Shown here: piece after piece, positions 53,694 to 53,993 of the stretch | Layout of the letters: each line of letters begins with the position of its first letter | How positions within the stretch are numbered: the first letter of the stretch is position 1 | Assembly (NCBI GenBank): GCA_035506315.1 | Contig: DATJPQ010000118.1 | Span: 1 to 53,993, forward strand | Reading direction: 5' to 3' | Origin: MWDT01 sp035506315 | GTDB taxonomy: Bacteria; Verrucomicrobiota; Verrucomicrobiia; Opitutales; Opitutaceae | DNA: 53,993 bases | Translations under genes and position numbers: made by a program | The notes under the pieces: generated by a model | Database searches by the model: none | Seen by the model: only the letters and a program-made list of their open reading frames with translations | Told to the model about the DNA's origin: nothing

Positions 53694-53993
53694 ATGAACA
53701 TCGGACGCCATTGCTTCGAAATCACACTTTTGCTTGCAGGGTCCGTTGGATTTTCCGCCATGCCTGCGCTCGCGCAGGTACCTTCAGTCGGCGAGGGTCG
53801 AGCGGTCGGATGCTCCATATGCGGACATCCCAACACCTATCCGTATCACTACAAGAGCTGCAAATACTACGGCCTTGGGTTGAACAGCAGTTCGAGTGGC
53901 GGCACTAACTCCGGCGCTTCCACCCAGCAGCTGCAGGCGGCTTCGAATCTCGGATACGCGATTGGTCAGGGTATCAGCCAATTGCTCTTCGGC
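53694..53993 (+). CDS. Exported protein, cut by the window end
   Basis: 100 codons are visible with no stop. A good Shine-Dalgarno AAGGAGT (53684-53690) precedes the ATG. The signal peptide (about 1-28, ending ALAQVPS) leads to a Cys-rich patch CSICGHPNTYPYHYKSC and a Ser/Gly/Thr linker, then ASNLGYAIGQGISQLLFG. It may bind metal through the Cys/His cluster. Family unknown; it is 48 nt behind the TonB-like gene and likely in the same operon. Confidence 0.7.
   Translation, partial: MNIGRHCFEITLLLAGSVGFSAMPALAQVPSVGEGRAVGCSICGHPNTYPYHYKSCKYYGLGLNSSSSGGTNSGASTQQLQAASNLGYAIGQGISQLLFG

Overview
The window looks like chromosomal DNA of a high-GC Gram-negative bacterium, most plausibly an Opitutales-type Verrucomicrobiota. 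That placement is an inference from overall style: few Shine-Dalgarno sites, a metX-metW pair, many hybrid kinases, outer-membrane and TonB-like proteins, and intergenic DNA rich in short periodic repeats. No rRNA is present to settle it. There is one tRNA (Val, anticodon CAC) and no CRISPR array, prophage or intact insertion sequence.

Layout. 0-2.6 kb: an ArsR-type regulator with a clear promoter and operator, divergent from two tiny membrane proteins of YgaP-TM and DUF6132 type, then an inner-membrane protein and a small beta-barrel protein. 2.9-4.7 kb: metW-metX for methionine synthesis, preceded by a possible structured leader. 5-11.6 kb: a glutaredoxin-like protein and the classical gltB-gltD glutamate synthase. 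11.9-16.2 kb: two HDOD proteins and a hybrid histidine kinase whose two receiver domains both lack the phospho-accepting Asp. 17-24.5 kb: a four-gene operon, the most notable part of the window. It encodes a split glutamate-synthase-like complex: a GATase+GXGXG subunit, two paralogous ferredoxin+FMN-barrel subunits, and a GlcD-like FAD/4Fe-4S oxidoreductase in place of the NADPH-dependent GltD. It ends at a bidirectional terminator facing an NAD-type malic enzyme.

26.3-34.4 kb, mostly minus strand: a GreA-like factor, tRNA-Val, endonuclease III, a membrane protein, a duplicated bicupin, an FAA-family hydrolase translationally coupled to a Phd/VapC-type toxin-antitoxin pair, glycine decarboxylase (gcvP) and a small polyproline secreted protein. 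34.6-39.2 kb: a NarL-type response regulator overlapping tail-to-tail with a large hybrid kinase, then a Tat-exported metallo-beta-lactamase-fold protein. 39.3-47.5 kb, plus strand: an ECF sigma / anti-sigma / DUF4097 cell-envelope module, another hybrid kinase and a multi-spanning patatin-like protein. 47.7-54 kb: an MHS-type transporter, a VOC protein, a GH28 pectin-degrading enzyme, and a run of small exported TPR / TonB-C / Cys-containing proteins cut by the window end.

The intergenic DNA holds several repeat families found at more than one place: 23-nt palindromes, triplets of 10-nt units, arrays of 7-nt A-rich units (one lies in frame inside gcvP), GC-rich REP-like hairpins, and a near-perfect 46-bp palindrome. 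Functions are assigned from recognisable family motifs only; no database search was run.
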